A DNA stretch of 39,929 nt from Evansella tamaricis (GCF_019042215.1 NZ_JAHQCS010000171.1:1-39929), one strand, 5' to 3'; positions 8,054-17,118 are shown, counted from the first letter of the stretch. Notes: a model not told the origin generated them from the letters alone. Numbers and translations: made by a program.

Positions 8054-8725
8054 CTATGATGCCATATTTTTTTGAATAAATGTTCGTTGACTTTGGTTGG
8101 CTTTTTTCACTTTTCTTATCCCAAGTATCCATAAGAAAATCATAAAAGGGATGGAAAAATACATCCATCTGTTTTGAGTAAGGAAAATCAGATTATATGA
8201 ACTGTGTAATAAATATGGAAAAAAGAAAGAGTAGAATAAAAACCTAACCTTTTTTTTCTTATTAAATTTCGCGCACCCGAGATAATAGCCCATAACCACT
8301 CCGAATAAAGCATGGCTACTAACAGGAAATAATGCCCTTAAAAATGCTGTTTCTAATCCATTAGAAATTAAATACAACATATTTTCTGCAGATGCAAATC
8401 CTAAGGCTACTGCAGTGGCGTATACAATACCATCATAGCGTTGATTAAAATGAACGTGATGAAAAACAGCGATCATAACAATAAACCATTTTAGAAATTC
8501 CTCGATGAGTGCTGTTTGAATAAATGCCTCCATAAAAGTACTTTTAATAATTCCCTCTTCCATTAGGGCATATTGGATAAACATAATTGGAAAAACCAGT
8601 AGTGCTCCAAATAAAAAGCAACGGATGACTGAGGAAAGGGGTTCTTGTTCGTATTCGTCCTTAAAATAAAAGAAAAATAGTAACGCTATTGCTGGAGCAA
8701 GTCCCGCTGTTATTAATGAAAGCAT
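8054..8725 (-). CDS. prsW: Intramembrane protease PrsW
   Basis: The 223-residue membrane protein has several hydrophobic segments. The family motif EEFLK is at residues 75-79, and FASAEN and a C-terminal HSSYN follow. In B. subtilis PrsW makes the site-1 cut in the anti-sigma-W factor RsiW in response to envelope stress; the glutamate pair in motif 1 is essential there. The last motif is usually HxxxD as I recall it, but reads HxxxN here. The start MLSLITAG aligns with the B. subtilis start; an ATG six codons upstream is possible but less consistent. The gene order gudB-ypdA-(ansA)-prsW-sleB is conserved apart from ansA. No sigW or rsiW gene is in the window. Confidence 0.9.
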   Translation of the reverse strand: MLSLITAGLAPAIALLFFFYFKDEYEQEPLSSVIRCFLFGALLVFPIMFIQYALMEEGIIKSTFMEAFIQTALIEEFLKWFIVMIAVFHHVHFNQRYDGIVYATAVALGFASAENMLYLISNGLETAFLRALFPVSSHALFGVVMGYYLGCAKFNKKKKVRFLFYSFFFPYLLHSSYNLIFLTQNRWMYFSIPFMIFLWILGIRKVKKANQSQRTFIQKNMAS

Positions 8726-8810
8726 GGACTCATCGCCTTTCATAATTAGTTCATTTATTTAATGGTATGAGAAATAGCGAGTATAAGCAACAGTTATTTT
8801 CCCTAGCTAA

Positions 8811-9776
8811 TTAAAGGAGAAAGCCTTTCCTTATATCTTCTTCTGCTCTTAACAAAGCAATTAATTTAATTCTTGCTTTTTTACTATCGTAATCTTTTCC
8901 TAAAATAACACCAGATTCACTTAGATCAAAGGCACTCCCTTTATAATCATATGTTGTATAAACTTCCCCTTCTTCTGCTGCTGTAGTAATGACTATATGA
9001 ATCCCTCTCTCCACTGCTTCTGCAATTGCCTCCATCATGAGTGGGGACACTTGTCCTCTGCCAACTCCCTCAATAATAATTCCATCGACGTTAGATGTTA
9101 TACAAGCTTTTATAAATTTATCATCTGAACCTAAATAACATTTTATAATTTCAACTGATGGAATCTCCTTTTGTTTCGGTGGGTATTTTTCATTGTCAAT
9201 CGGCTTTTGATATAGATGGAGTTTATCATTATCAATAATTCCTAAATAGCCAAAACCGAAAGAATTGAATCCTTGAATATTTGAAGCATGTTCTTTTTTA
9301 ACATATTTAGCAGCAAAAACCCTTTCGTTGAACACTACTACTGTTCCCATATTCCTCAGTTGATTATCACAGGTTGAATAAATAGCATGTCGAAGGTTAA
9401 TAAAAGCATCACTCCCTAATTGTTCCGGTGATCGCTGAGAACCAGTCACAACTATTGGCCTAGCATCCGATACGGTTAAATCTAGAAAGTAAGCCGTTTC
9501 TTCCAGGGAGTCAGTGCCTTGGGTAACGACAATACCAGATATATCCTTGTCTTGAAAAATTGAATTAATTTTCTGCCGCACATCATCCAGATCCTCAAAG
9601 GTGAGATGCATACTTGGTTTTTGCAATAAAGAATAAATTTGAATATCAATATCTTGAGGGAGATCTAATATCTCACTTAATTCTTCTCCAGTCATTGCGC
9701 CAGAGTTTAATCTCCCTTCTTTATTATGCTTACTAGCAATGGTTCCTCCTGTTGTGATAACTGCTACTCTTTTCAT
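8811..9776 (-). CDS. ansA: L-asparaginase (type I-like)
   Basis: The 321-residue protein hydrolyses asparagine to aspartate and ammonia. Both catalytic threonine motifs are present: TTGGTIAS (residues 8-15, nucleophile T12) and TQGTDSLEETA (85-95, with T88-D89). No signal peptide is visible, so it should be cytoplasmic. The start has GGAGG upstream. It lies 40 bp behind ypdA and shares its direction, so an operon with ypdA is likely. Close to gudB, it would feed amino-acid nitrogen into the glutamate and aspartate pools. Confidence 0.93.
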   Translation of the reverse strand: MKRVAVITTGGTIASKHNKEGRLNSGAMTGEELSEILDLPQDIDIQIYSLLQKPSMHLTFEDLDDVRQKINSIFQDKDISGIVVTQGTDSLEETAYFLDLTVSDARPIVVTGSQRSPEQLGSDAFINLRHAIYSTCDNQLRNMGTVVVFNERVFAAKYVKKEHASNIQGFNSFGFGYLGIIDNDKLHLYQKPIDNEKYPPKQKEIPSVEIIKCYLGSDDKFIKACITSNVDGIIIEGVGRGQVSPLMMEAIAEAVERGIHIVITTAAEEGEVYTTYDYKGSAFDLSESGVILGKDYDSKKARIKLIALLRAEEDIRKGFLL

Positions 9777-9816
9777 AGGAATTCCTCCAGTAGGATAAAG
9801 TAAATGAGATTTTTCT

Positions 9817-10794
9817 TTATCCTCGCTCTTTGATTATATTTGCTATTTTGTCCCCATGATATCGACCATTTTCAATAAAAATTTCATTTGCATTATTTCC
9901 GGCAGCAATGACCCCAGCAATAAAAATGTTCGTCACATTCGTCTCCATTGATACATCATAGGTTGGTCTCCCTGATCGTGAATCAATTGTCACTCCCATG
10001 CTTTGAATGAAAGAGTGATCCGGATGATATCCTGTCATCGCAAAAACGAAGTCAGCTTTTTTCTCATTCCTATCCCCATTCTTCTCGTATATGAGCGTGT
10101 TCTCTTTAATTTCAAGTATATTCGTTCCAAAGTGCATCTCGATTTTTCCATGTTTAACTAAGGATTCAAATTCTGGCAAAATCCAAGGCTTAATACTTGG
10201 GGAATATGTCTCTCCCCTATAAAACACAGTAACCTTAGCCCCGGCTTTTTCTAATTCTAAAGCAGCATCGACAGCAGAGTTTTTCCCGCCGATGACCGCA
10301 ACATGTTGATCAAAAAAAGGATGCGCTTCTTTAAAGTAGTGATAGACATGGGGAAGTTCCTCCCCTTTGATACCCATCATGTTTGGAGAATCATAATAAC
10401 CGGTTGCCATGATGATATAACTTGCTTTATAGTGGTTTTTCTTGCCGGATAAGGTTATGGCAACGACAGAAAATTGGCCACTATCTTCTTTAGTCACTTC
10501 AATAACCTTCTCAAAAGCATTTATTCTTATGTTCTTTTCCTTTACAACTTGACGATAGTATACAAGGGCCTCATTTCGTTTAGGTTTTCTCTCTGTACTA
10601 TAAAAAGGAACATCTCCGATGGAAAGTTTTTCACTCGTACTAAAAAATTGTTGATGTGTAGGATAATTATATAATGCATTCACAATATTACCTTTTTCAA
10701 TCACAAGGGGATCCATACCAATGCGTTGAATTGCTATTGCTGCTGCTAATCCACACGGGCCACCACCAATAATAATCACTTTCTCTTGTTTCAT
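9817..10794 (-). CDS. ypdA: FAD-dependent bacillithiol disulfide reductase YpdA
   Basis: The 325-residue flavoprotein resembles thioredoxin reductases but lacks their CxxC pair. The N-terminal FAD motif IIGGGPCGLAA (8-18) includes Cys14, the conserved residue linked to bacillithiol disulfide reduction in YpdA proteins. A second dinucleotide motif, VIGGKNSAVDAALE, near residue 165 should bind NADPH. It regenerates the low-molecular-weight thiol bacillithiol. The ATG follows AGAGGTG. It is next to gudB as in B. subtilis. A likely promoter is TTGAAT-N17-CATAAT between the gudB terminator and the start codon. Confidence 0.93.
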   Translation of the reverse strand: MKQEKVIIIGGGPCGLAAAIAIQRIGMDPLVIEKGNIVNALYNYPTHQQFFSTSEKLSIGDVPFYSTERKPKRNEALVYYRQVVKEKNIRINAFEKVIEVTKEDSGQFSVVAITLSGKKNHYKASYIIMATGYYDSPNMMGIKGEELPHVYHYFKEAHPFFDQHVAVIGGKNSAVDAALELEKAGAKVTVFYRGETYSPSIKPWILPEFESLVKHGKIEMHFGTNILEIKENTLIYEKNGDRNEKKADFVFAMTGYHPDHSFIQSMGVTIDSRSGRPTYDVSMETNVTNIFIAGVIAAGNNANEIFIENGRYHGDKIANIIKERG

Positions 10795-10865
10795 TGTTTA
10801 CACCTCTAGTCTCAACATAAAAATGCATTCATTATGTATTATGATACAGTAAATAAAGAAATTCA

Positions 10866-10898
10866 AAAAAAACCTCCCAACCACGGAAAGGTTTTTTT
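10866..10898 (-). terminator. Terminator of gudB
   Basis: AAAAAAACCT and AGGTTTTTTT form a 10-bp stem with a 13-nt loop, 7 bp past the gudB stop, ending in a T-tract on the minus strand. The A-tract on the other side lacks a plus-strand gene to serve. Confidence 0.8.
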
Positions 10899-10904
10899 AG
10901 AAAT

Positions 10905-12206
10905 TTATATCCATCCCCTAAATCTGCTGGCCTCCGCCATTTTACGAACACCTACCATGTAGGCAGCAAGACGCATATCAACTCCTCTAGAAGATGAAAC
11001 ACGATAGACATTATCAAAAGAAGTTACCATTACTTTTTCTAAACGTTCTTCCACTTCCTCTTCTGTCCAATAAAAGCCTTGATTATTTTGGACCCACTCA
11101 AAGTAACTGACAGTAACACCACCTGCTGATGCTAAGACATCTGGAACTAGAAGCACACCTCGTTCATTTAAAATTTCCGTTGCCTCAATTGTCGTTGGGC
11201 CATTTGCAGCTTCTACAATGATCTCTGCCTTTATTTTATGAGCATTTTGTTCCGTTATCTGATTTTCAATTGCGGCGGGAACTAAAATATCACAATCTAA
11301 TTCTAATAATTCATTATTTGAGATTGTATTCTTAAATAGTTTCGTAACAGTGCCAAAACTATCCCTTCTATCTAGTAAATAGTCAATATCCAAACCATCA
11401 GGATCATGTAATCCCCCATAAACATCTGAGATGCCCACTACCTTCGCTCCAGCATCATGCATGAACTTCGCAAGAAAACTTCCTGCATTTCCAAAACCCT
11501 GGATGACAATTCTTGCCCCTTCCATATTTATCCCTTTCTTTTTTGCAGCTTCTCTTATACAGATGGTTACCCCTTTAGCGGTTGCTGATTCCCTTCCATG
11601 GGAACCTCCTAACACAATCGGTTTACCAGTAATGAAACCTGGAGAATCAAATTCTTTCATTCTACTATATTCATCCATCATCCAAGCCATAATTTGAGAA
11701 TTGGTAAACACATCGGGAGCAGGAATGTCTTTCGTTGGGCCAACAATTTGACTTATAGCCCTAACATAACCACGGCTTAACCGTTCTAATTCAGGAAATG
11801 ACATCTCCCTAGGATCACAAACGATTCCCCCTTTCCCTCCGCCATAAGGTAAGTCTACAATCCCTGCCTTCAAACTCATCCATATTGATAGCGCTTTCAC
11901 TTCTGTTTCTGTCACATCAGGATGAAATCTTACACCACCCTTTGTTGGTCCAACAGCGTCATTGTGCTGCGCCCTATAACCTGTAAAAATCTGAATGGAT
12001 CCATCATCCATTCGGACTGGAATTCGCACGGTCATCATACGAAGAGGTTCCTTCATAAGTTCATACACTTCAGTTGGATACCCTAAACGATCCAAAGCTT
12101 TTTTTATAACTGTTCTTGTTGCAATTAACACATCTTGTTTTTGCAACTTATCAGTCCCTAGTGTCTTTTCTTCTCTTTCATTTTCCATTTTTTCATTCCC
12201 TTTCAT
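10905..12206 (-). CDS. gudB: NAD-specific glutamate dehydrogenase
   Basis: The 433-residue enzyme oxidatively deaminates glutamate to 2-oxoglutarate and ammonia. Signatures include the glutamate-binding KGGVRFHP and the PYGGGKGGIVCDP segment with the catalytic lysine, followed by a Rossmann motif GFGNAGSF. It is highly similar to B. subtilis GudB throughout. The 9-bp duplication that inactivates gudB in laboratory B. subtilis is absent: the local sequence reads ETEVKALSIW once, so it should be active. The start is the ATG at 12206 with AGAGGTG 6 nt upstream; a longer in-frame extension to 12296 has no such site. It has its own terminator and a 20-bp palindrome upstream. Confidence 0.96.
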   Translation of the reverse strand: MKGNEKMENEREEKTLGTDKLQKQDVLIATRTVIKKALDRLGYPTEVYELMKEPLRMMTVRIPVRMDDGSIQIFTGYRAQHNDAVGPTKGGVRFHPDVTETEVKALSIWMSLKAGIVDLPYGGGKGGIVCDPREMSFPELERLSRGYVRAISQIVGPTKDIPAPDVFTNSQIMAWMMDEYSRMKEFDSPGFITGKPIVLGGSHGRESATAKGVTICIREAAKKKGINMEGARIVIQGFGNAGSFLAKFMHDAGAKVVGISDVYGGLHDPDGLDIDYLLDRRDSFGTVTKLFKNTISNNELLELDCDILVPAAIENQITEQNAHKIKAEIIVEAANGPTTIEATEILNERGVLLVPDVLASAGGVTVSYFEWVQNNQGFYWTEEEVEERLEKVMVTSFDNVYRVSSSRGVDMRLAAYMVGVRKMAEASRFRGWI

Positions 12207-12309
12207 TACTTTCACCTCTGCGTCAATAAGCATTATTAAAAGTTCATGACACGTTACTATACTTCTACTATAAATAATATAACTATATATTTCCACTATT
12301 CTTTTCCAA

Positions 12310-12329
12310 TAGCCTTATGGATAAGGCTA
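12310..12329. promoter_or_regulatory. Perfect 20-bp palindrome upstream of gudB
   Basis: TAGCCTTATGGATAAGGCTA has 9-bp perfect arms and a 2-bp centre. On the minus strand it sits directly before TTGGAA-N16-TATAGT, a possible gudB promoter, so it is placed like an activator site or a binding site touching the -35 box. No T-tract follows and the mecB terminator lies further upstream, so it is unlikely to be a terminator. Confidence 0.5.
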
Positions 12330-12366
12330 ACCTTTTCTTTTTTAGTAACGAAATGACATTCAATAA

Positions 12367-12396
12367 AAAAACTCCTTCTAGAGATTAGGAGTTTTT
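12367..12396 (-). terminator. Terminator of mecB
   Basis: AAAAACTCCT and AGGAGTTTTT enclose a 10-nt loop. The stem overlaps the mecB stop codon and is followed on the minus strand by a T-tract. Confidence 0.85.
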
Positions 12397-12976
12397 ATGA
12401 AAAATAACTATTTAATTGCTTCATCGCTTTCTCATGAATAATGACATTTCCATATTCTGCTAATCTGTGTGAAGTGATTGTGGAACTTTCCCCGAACTCC
12501 ACGACAAGTGGGATAAAGTTATCCATTGAAAATGGGGCAGCATCTGTCTCATAAAATAAAAGAAAATATTTATCTTGAAAGGAGTATAAAACACCGTTTT
12601 CGATTCCCAATCTTTCACACTCTTTTGCTAATTGTATGACATGTTCAATGGATTCAAATTTAAAAATCAGATGTTCATTTACATCCAATGTAATTTGTAA
12701 TTCAATAAAGGAATCATCAAAAGATTCCTCTTCATCTTCTGTAATTGTAACGATGACTACCATTCCTTGAGAAGGTAACGCAAATACTTCCACTATAACA
12801 GGACCTTCCGCATCAAAGCCAAGTTCATCGCTTGCTTCTGATATCATCTCCCGAAATAAATCGTGGACTTTAGGAATATCCATCCATATTTCCTCTTTCG
12901 TTATTCCCCTCTCTTGAAGGTCATCGAAGGTTAAGAATATTTTTATTTTATCAGATGCTAACCGCTCCAGGCGCAT
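12395..12976 (-). CDS. mecB: Adaptor protein MecB (YpbH), MecA paralogue
   Basis: The 193-residue protein has the MecA-type layout: an N-terminal substrate-binding part starting MRLERLASDKIKIFLTFDDL, an acidic middle, and a C-terminal domain that docks on ClpC. In B. subtilis MecB is a minor adaptor that delivers substrates to the ClpCP protease. The ATG follows GAGGAGG. Its position just upstream of gudB matches B. subtilis ypbH. It has its own terminator, overlapping the stop codon. Confidence 0.88.
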   Translation of the reverse strand: MRLERLASDKIKIFLTFDDLQERGITKEEIWMDIPKVHDLFREMISEASDELGFDAEGPVIVEVFALPSQGMVVIVTITEDEEESFDDSFIELQITLDVNEHLIFKFESIEHVIQLAKECERLGIENGVLYSFQDKYFLLFYETDAAPFSMDNFIPLVVEFGESSTITSHRLAEYGNVIIHEKAMKQLNSYFS

Positions 12977-13072
12977 GGTTGGTCCTCCTCAATGGTCCAT
13001 ATTACAACAATACTCTTTACTTTTAAACTATGTTTAGAGCATGTTTTTGGTTCAACCGAATACCCAGAAAGA

Positions 13073-13972
13073 TTAAGTTAATGCATCCTTTAACCATGTC
13101 TCCCATTCTTCCTCTGTCTTCCCGACGAGAAATTGTTCGTAGTCGTCTTCATTTTTATTAAGAAGATGTTCCGTACCACTACCACCAATACCTACTTTAA
13201 TTTCATTATTAAACTCATTGGTTATAGTCGTTGCTATTTCCAGTGTCCCTATAATATTTTCTTCCATTGTGCACGACAAAAAAATCATTTTTGGCTTTAT
13301 TTTGTAGGCCACTTGAATAATGTCCACTTCCGGAATACCACTACCTAAGTAAATTGTATCAAATCCCCTTCTTTTTAAATAAAAAGTAAAAATAAGCAAT
13401 CCAATTTCGTGTAATTCTTTAGGTGTGCAGACACAAAGTACTTTTGGTAATAATCCATCAACAGGAAGATGTTGAAACACCATTCCTATTCTTGTTCTTA
13501 CATAAGAAGTTGCAAAATGTTCGTTTGCAATGGTTATTTCCCCTTTTTCCCACTTATCACCTACTTCAATCATAATAGGTCCGAGAATATGGATAACGAC
13601 TTTCTCCATAGAGTATATAGCAAAGGCCTGATCTAACAGTTGATTGCATCTTCCCTCCTCAAAGTTAAGAAGAGAAAGTAAAATCTCCCGCTTAAGTTTA
13701 TTTAATTGATCGCTATCATAAGTATCATCTGAAAAAACAGAAACCATTTCTTCTTTTTCTAGAATATCTACAGCTTGTCCAATAGTAAATCCACTATTTA
13801 TTTTCCTAATTAACCATTTTAATATCGCCACTTGCTCTTCCGTATAAAGACGATGACCAGCCTGGTTTCTTACTGGTTCTATTATTTTATAACGCCTTTC
13901 CCAAGCTCTCAATGTCCCCGCCTGAATACCAAGTAACTTGGAAACTGCCTTTATGTTATATTTACCATCCAT
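13073..13972 (-). CDS. MerR-family regulator with cobalamin-binding (CarH-like) domain
   Basis: The 299-residue protein has an N-terminal MerR winged helix (1-70, containing AGTLRAWERRYKIIEP and AGHRLYTEEQ), a helical B12-binding cap domain (about 90-165) and a Rossmann-like B12-binding domain (175-299). The cap contains W141 and E151-H152, exactly the Wx9EH pattern of the adenosylcobalamin photoreceptors CarH and LitR. The B12-binding motif is E186-L-H188-E-I-G191 (ExHxxG), with a GIGGSG loop near 261. In CarH, dark AdoCbl-bound tetramers repress DNA and light releases them. The residue after W141 is Glu, whereas Thermus CarH has His132, the second ligand of the light state. The start is the ATG with GGGTGAG nearby; a GTG four codons earlier is an alternative. 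Targets are unknown. Confidence 0.85.
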   Translation of the reverse strand: MDGKYNIKAVSKLLGIQAGTLRAWERRYKIIEPVRNQAGHRLYTEEQVAILKWLIRKINSGFTIGQAVDILEKEEMVSVFSDDTYDSDQLNKLKREILLSLLNFEEGRCNQLLDQAFAIYSMEKVVIHILGPIMIEVGDKWEKGEITIANEHFATSYVRTRIGMVFQHLPVDGLLPKVLCVCTPKELHEIGLLIFTFYLKRRGFDTIYLGSGIPEVDIIQVAYKIKPKMIFLSCTMEENIIGTLEIATTITNEFNNEIKVGIGGSGTEHLLNKNEDDYEQFLVGKTEEEWETWLKDALT

Positions 13973-13993
13973 CTTCTCACCCACTTCAATATA

Positions 13994-14008
13994 ATACAGT
14001 ACTAGTAT
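13994..14008. promoter_or_regulatory. Candidate operator before the CarH-like gene
   Basis: ATACAGTACTAGTAT is an interrupted inverted repeat (ATAC-N7-GTAT) 21 bp upstream of the start codon, overlapping a possible promoter TTCGAC-N16-TATATT. It matches the site before the Crp/Fnr-type gene at 26164-26178 in 13 of 15 positions when inverted. MerR proteins commonly bind in their own promoter spacer. Confidence 0.45.
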
Positions 14009-14052
14009 AGTCGAAAAGTTTAGGGGATGTAAAATTTTGTAACTTTTTGTCT

Positions 14053-14814
14053 CTAATTATCTGCCGTACGCTTTCCTTTTAATGTGAAAACATGGACTTG
14101 AGATTCTGTACCTAATCGAAGCGGTAATTTTCTTGTTCCGAATCCGCTACTTATAAAAACCGGTACATTCTTTTTCCGTTTCCATCCCCCTTTTTCCGCT
14201 ATTCCAAGAGGTCCAAGTCTTATTTGACCTCCATGAGTATGTCCGCATAGGAGAGCGATGACTTTGGACGGTTCTTCCAATTCAAGTTCATATATAGCAT
14301 CTGGATCGTGACTTATTATGAGGGAATAGCCGATAGATCTTCGTACGATTGTACGTTCTACCCTTCCATATTCTGTATCGTCAATCCCCACAATACTCCA
14401 TTGTTCCGTGTCATTTATGACATGGACTTCATTTCTAAGAGTTTTTACATTAAAACGATTAAGAATATCCTCAAGTCTCTGTTCCCCAAATTCATAATCA
14501 TTATTACCCCAAACAAAAAAAACTTCACCAAGGCTAGAAAGGTAAGATACGTTTTTTTCTATTATTTCCGCCCGTACCCCTTTTTCCGTTAGATCTCCTC
14601 CAATAATGACAAAATCAACATTAGTAAAAGAGTATAACCAATCTTTATCCAATAACCTCCTGTGAATATCAGTAATAAATAATATTTTTCTCTCCGTCAT
14701 TTCAATTGGAAAAAAAAGAACTTCTTCCGTATATGTATTTTTATGTGCCTTTTGATACATGTAATATATCATTAATAGGGCTGCCGTTAAAATGATTACA
14801 ACATATTGAATCAA
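14053..14814 (-). CDS. ypbG: Membrane-anchored metallophosphoesterase YpbG
   Basis: The 253-residue protein has an N-terminal membrane anchor (about 3-20) and a calcineurin-like phosphoesterase domain. The metal-binding motifs are in order: D49-I-H51, GGDLTEKG near 75, GNNDY near 104, SHD near 170 and CGHTHGGQ near 190. It would hydrolyse a phosphoester at the membrane; the natural substrate of YpbG is not known to me, though related YkuE/YaeI-type proteins act on lipids or nucleotides. It overlaps the upstream small membrane protein gene by 4 nt, indicating coupled translation. Synteny with B. subtilis (ypbG before mecB) is interrupted here by the CarH-like gene. Confidence 0.85.
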   Translation of the reverse strand: MIQYVVIILTAALLMIYYMYQKAHKNTYTEEVLFFPIEMTERKILFITDIHRRLLDKDWLYSFTNVDFVIIGGDLTEKGVRAEIIEKNVSYLSSLGEVFFVWGNNDYEFGEQRLEDILNRFNVKTLRNEVHVINDTEQWSIVGIDDTEYGRVERTIVRRSIGYSLIISHDPDAIYELELEEPSKVIALLCGHTHGGQIRLGPLGIAEKGGWKRKKNVPVFISSGFGTRKLPLRLGTESQVHVFTLKGKRTADN

Positions 14815-15194
14815 TTTTTTTCTCTCCTTGAGTACCTTTGTACTCTTTTGGAATATTCAATGCTCTCCATTATAGCATATCCAATGGCAAAAATTAGAAC
14901 TAGTACTGCTGAAAAGCGGTATACAAGTATTGTAAGTGTGATAAAAATAGCATAAAAAATTTTTTCGTGTTTCGTTTCTCTATTAATAATTGGCTTTAAA
15001 AGTACAAATATGATTTTTGAAAAGGCGAGAAAACTGACAATAAAGCTGATAATAGCAATAAAATAGGAAAAGGGTTCAAATACAAGAGATTCCTTCCATT
15101 CGTCTATTGAATAAGAAATAACTTCAGAGAACTGGTTTGAAAATAGATGAAGTCCAAAAAAACTCATTAGTACTGTAAGGATTTTTCTCTTCAT
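14811..15194 (-). CDS. Small membrane protein of unknown function
   Basis: The 127-residue protein has hydrophobic segments at about residues 4-16, 41-67 and 77-107, and a basic, Arg-rich C-terminus (KRVQRYSRREKN) probably in the cytoplasm. I do not recognise the family. The stop overlaps the ypbG start by 4 nt, so the two proteins probably act together. The start context is odd: AAAGGTGG is well spaced for an ATG that encodes only Met-Glu-Lys-stop, and that stop (ATGA) overlaps the real ATG, which lies 12 nt from the ribosome site. A reinitiation mechanism is possible. Confidence 0.75.
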   Translation of the reverse strand: MKRKILTVLMSFFGLHLFSNQFSEVISYSIDEWKESLVFEPFSYFIAIISFIVSFLAFSKIIFVLLKPIINRETKHEKIFYAIFITLTILVYRFSAVLVLIFAIGYAIMESIEYSKRVQRYSRREKN

Positions 15195-15312
15195 TTTTCC
15201 ATAGAACCACCTTTCTATTCCCAGTTATATAGGAGTATATGATTCTACACAAAGAAGTTTCATTACTAATTTAAAACAATAAATGTCTTTTGAACAGAAA
15301 TGCTAACATAAA

Positions 15313-15361
15313 AGAGGCAGTCTTTTAAAGGTTGCATTTAGCGACCTTATAGACTGCCTCT
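15313..15361 (-). terminator. Terminator of the Vor-fhs operon
   Basis: The outer stem AGAGGCAGTCT / AGACTGCCTCT (11 bp) encloses an inner stem AAGGTTGC / GCGACCTT with one wobble. It lies just past the fhs stop and ends in TTTTA on the minus strand. It is the only clear terminator between the ATP-binding protein gene at 20420 and this point. Confidence 0.85.
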
Positions 15362-15366
15362 ATCCT

Positions 15367-17049
15367 TTAAAACAAACCGACTGCCTTACCATCTTCGTCA
15401 ACGTCCATTTTCATGGCTGCTGGTTCTTTTGGTAATCCTGGCATCGTCATTACATTACCGGTTAAGGCAACGATAAATCCTGCACCAATGGAAGGTTTCA
15501 ATTCCCTGACGTGAAGAATAAAACCGGTGGGACGTCCTAATTTAGTGGGATCATCCGATAAAGAGTATTGTGATTTTGCCATACAGATAGGCAAATCACT
15601 CCAACCATTTTTCTCGAAAATTGCAATTTGCTTTTCTGCTAGTGGAGATAGTTCAATTTCTTCTGCACCGTAAACTTTCGTGGCAATAGCTTTAATTTTT
15701 TCCTTTATGGACATCGTTACATCATACAAATGCTTGAAATTGTTATTTGCCTTTGATAATTCTTTTGTAACTCGAATAGCAAGATCCCGTCCGCCTTCTC
15801 CACCATTAGCCCATACATCAGCTAATTCAACATTAACTCCTTGTTCCTCACACCAAGTCCTTAATGTTTCAATTTCTTTCTCTTTGTCATGAACAAATTT
15901 ATTGATAGCAACCACATGTGGCAGACCAAATTCTCTAATTGTTTCGACGTGTTTCTCTAAATTTGCCAATCCGGCCTTCAAAGCTTGAATATTCTCTTCT
16001 TTCAATTGGTCCTTCGAAACGCCACCATGCATTTTCAATGCTCGGACCGTTGCTACAATGACAACAAGGTCTGGGTTTATCTCCCCTGCTCTTGTTTTAA
16101 TATTAAGAAATTTTTCTGCTCCTAAATCTGCCCCAAAACCTGCTTCTGTTACGACAAAATCAGCTAGTTTAGCAGCTAATTTCGTTGCAATTACACTGTT
16201 ACATCCGTGTGCGATATTCGCAAATGGACCTCCATGGATAAGAGCAGGAGTATTTTCTAACGTTTGTACTATATTAGGTTTCAGCGCTTCTTTCAATAAT
16301 AAGGTTACTGCACCTTCAGCCTTTAAATCCTTGACAGTGACCGGTTTTTCCTCCGGTGTATATGCCACCACAACTTTAGCGACCCTTTTTTTAAGATCAT
16401 TTAAATTTTTTGCCAAACATAATATGGCCATTATTTCAGAGGCTACGGTTATATCAAAACCGTTTTCCCTTGGAACTCCTTGCAATGGTCCCCCTAATCC
16501 GATAATTATATTCCTGAGGGCACGGTCATTCATATCTAATACACGCTTCCATACGATACGGCGCACATCAATATTAAGTTCATTACCGCGATGTATATGG
16601 TTGTCAAGGATTGCTGCAATAGCATTATGTGCCGTTGTTATAGCATGTATATCTCCGGTGAAGTGAAGATTAATATCTTCCATCGGAACAACTTGAGAGT
16701 ATCCTCCACCTGCAGCTCCCCCTTTAATCCCCATGGTAGGTCCTAAAGATGGTTCACGAAGTGCAATCATCGTTTTTTTACCAATCTTATTTAATGCTTG
16801 CCCTAAACCAACTGTTACAGTTGATTTTCCTTCTCCTGCAGGAGTGGGGTTTATGGCAGTAACTAAAATAACCTTTCCGTCTGGTTCATTTTTCAATCGA
16901 TCCATAATAGTTAAGGAAAGTTTTGCTTTATAATGACCATAAGGCTCCCATTCTTCTTCTGATATCTTTAATTCCTTCACGATGTCTTTAATAGGAATCA
17001 TATTAGCCATTTGGGCAATTTCAATATCTGATTTTACTTCTTTACTCAC
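15367..17049 (-). CDS. fhs: Formate-tetrahydrofolate ligase
   Basis: The 560-residue enzyme joins formate to tetrahydrofolate at the cost of ATP, giving 10-formyl-THF for purine and one-carbon metabolism. The P-loop-like TPAGEGKST (69-77), [19 protein letters not shown] near 100 and the C-terminal [12 protein letters not shown] are typical. Length is normal. The start is GTG at 17049 with AAGGAG 9 nt upstream; a TTG six codons earlier would overlap that site. It follows the oxidoreductase gamma gene by 69 bp with no visible terminator between, so it is probably the last gene of that operon. B. subtilis 168 lacks this gene as far as I recall. Confidence 0.94.
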   Translation of the reverse strand: MSKEVKSDIEIAQMANMIPIKDIVKELKISEEEWEPYGHYKAKLSLTIMDRLKNEPDGKVILVTAINPTPAGEGKSTVTVGLGQALNKIGKKTMIALREPSLGPTMGIKGGAAGGGYSQVVPMEDINLHFTGDIHAITTAHNAIAAILDNHIHRGNELNIDVRRIVWKRVLDMNDRALRNIIIGLGGPLQGVPRENGFDITVASEIMAILCLAKNLNDLKKRVAKVVVAYTPEEKPVTVKDLKAEGAVTLLLKEALKPNIVQTLENTPALIHGGPFANIAHGCNSVIATKLAAKLADFVVTEAGFGADLGAEKFLNIKTRAGEINPDLVVIVATVRALKMHGGVSKDQLKEENIQALKAGLANLEKHVETIREFGLPHVVAINKFVHDKEKEIETLRTWCEEQGVNVELADVWANGGEGGRDLAIRVTKELSKANNNFKHLYDVTMSIKEKIKAIATKVYGAEEIELSPLAEKQIAIFEKNGWSDLPICMAKSQYSLSDDPTKLGRPTGFILHVRELKPSIGAGFIVALTGNVMTMPGLPKEPAAMKMDVDEDGKAVGLF

Positions 17050-17118
17050 ACAACCACTCTCCTTCAATAAAGTTGGAAAATTTTATGCAATGTTAGTGGT
17101 AGAGTGCTACGTCTTTCA

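Noticed and set aside
10905-12206. Cryptic gudB as in laboratory B. subtilis
   Set aside because: The inactivating 9-bp direct duplication in the EVKALSIW region is absent; the frame is intact and well conserved.
16058-16666. Plus-strand open frame of 202 codons opposite fhs
   Set aside because: It is fully antisense to a strongly conserved enzyme gene, with no ribosome site and no recognisable product. The same reasoning removes plus-strand frames opposite the S1-domain gene (2134-2556) and cmk (3209-3583).
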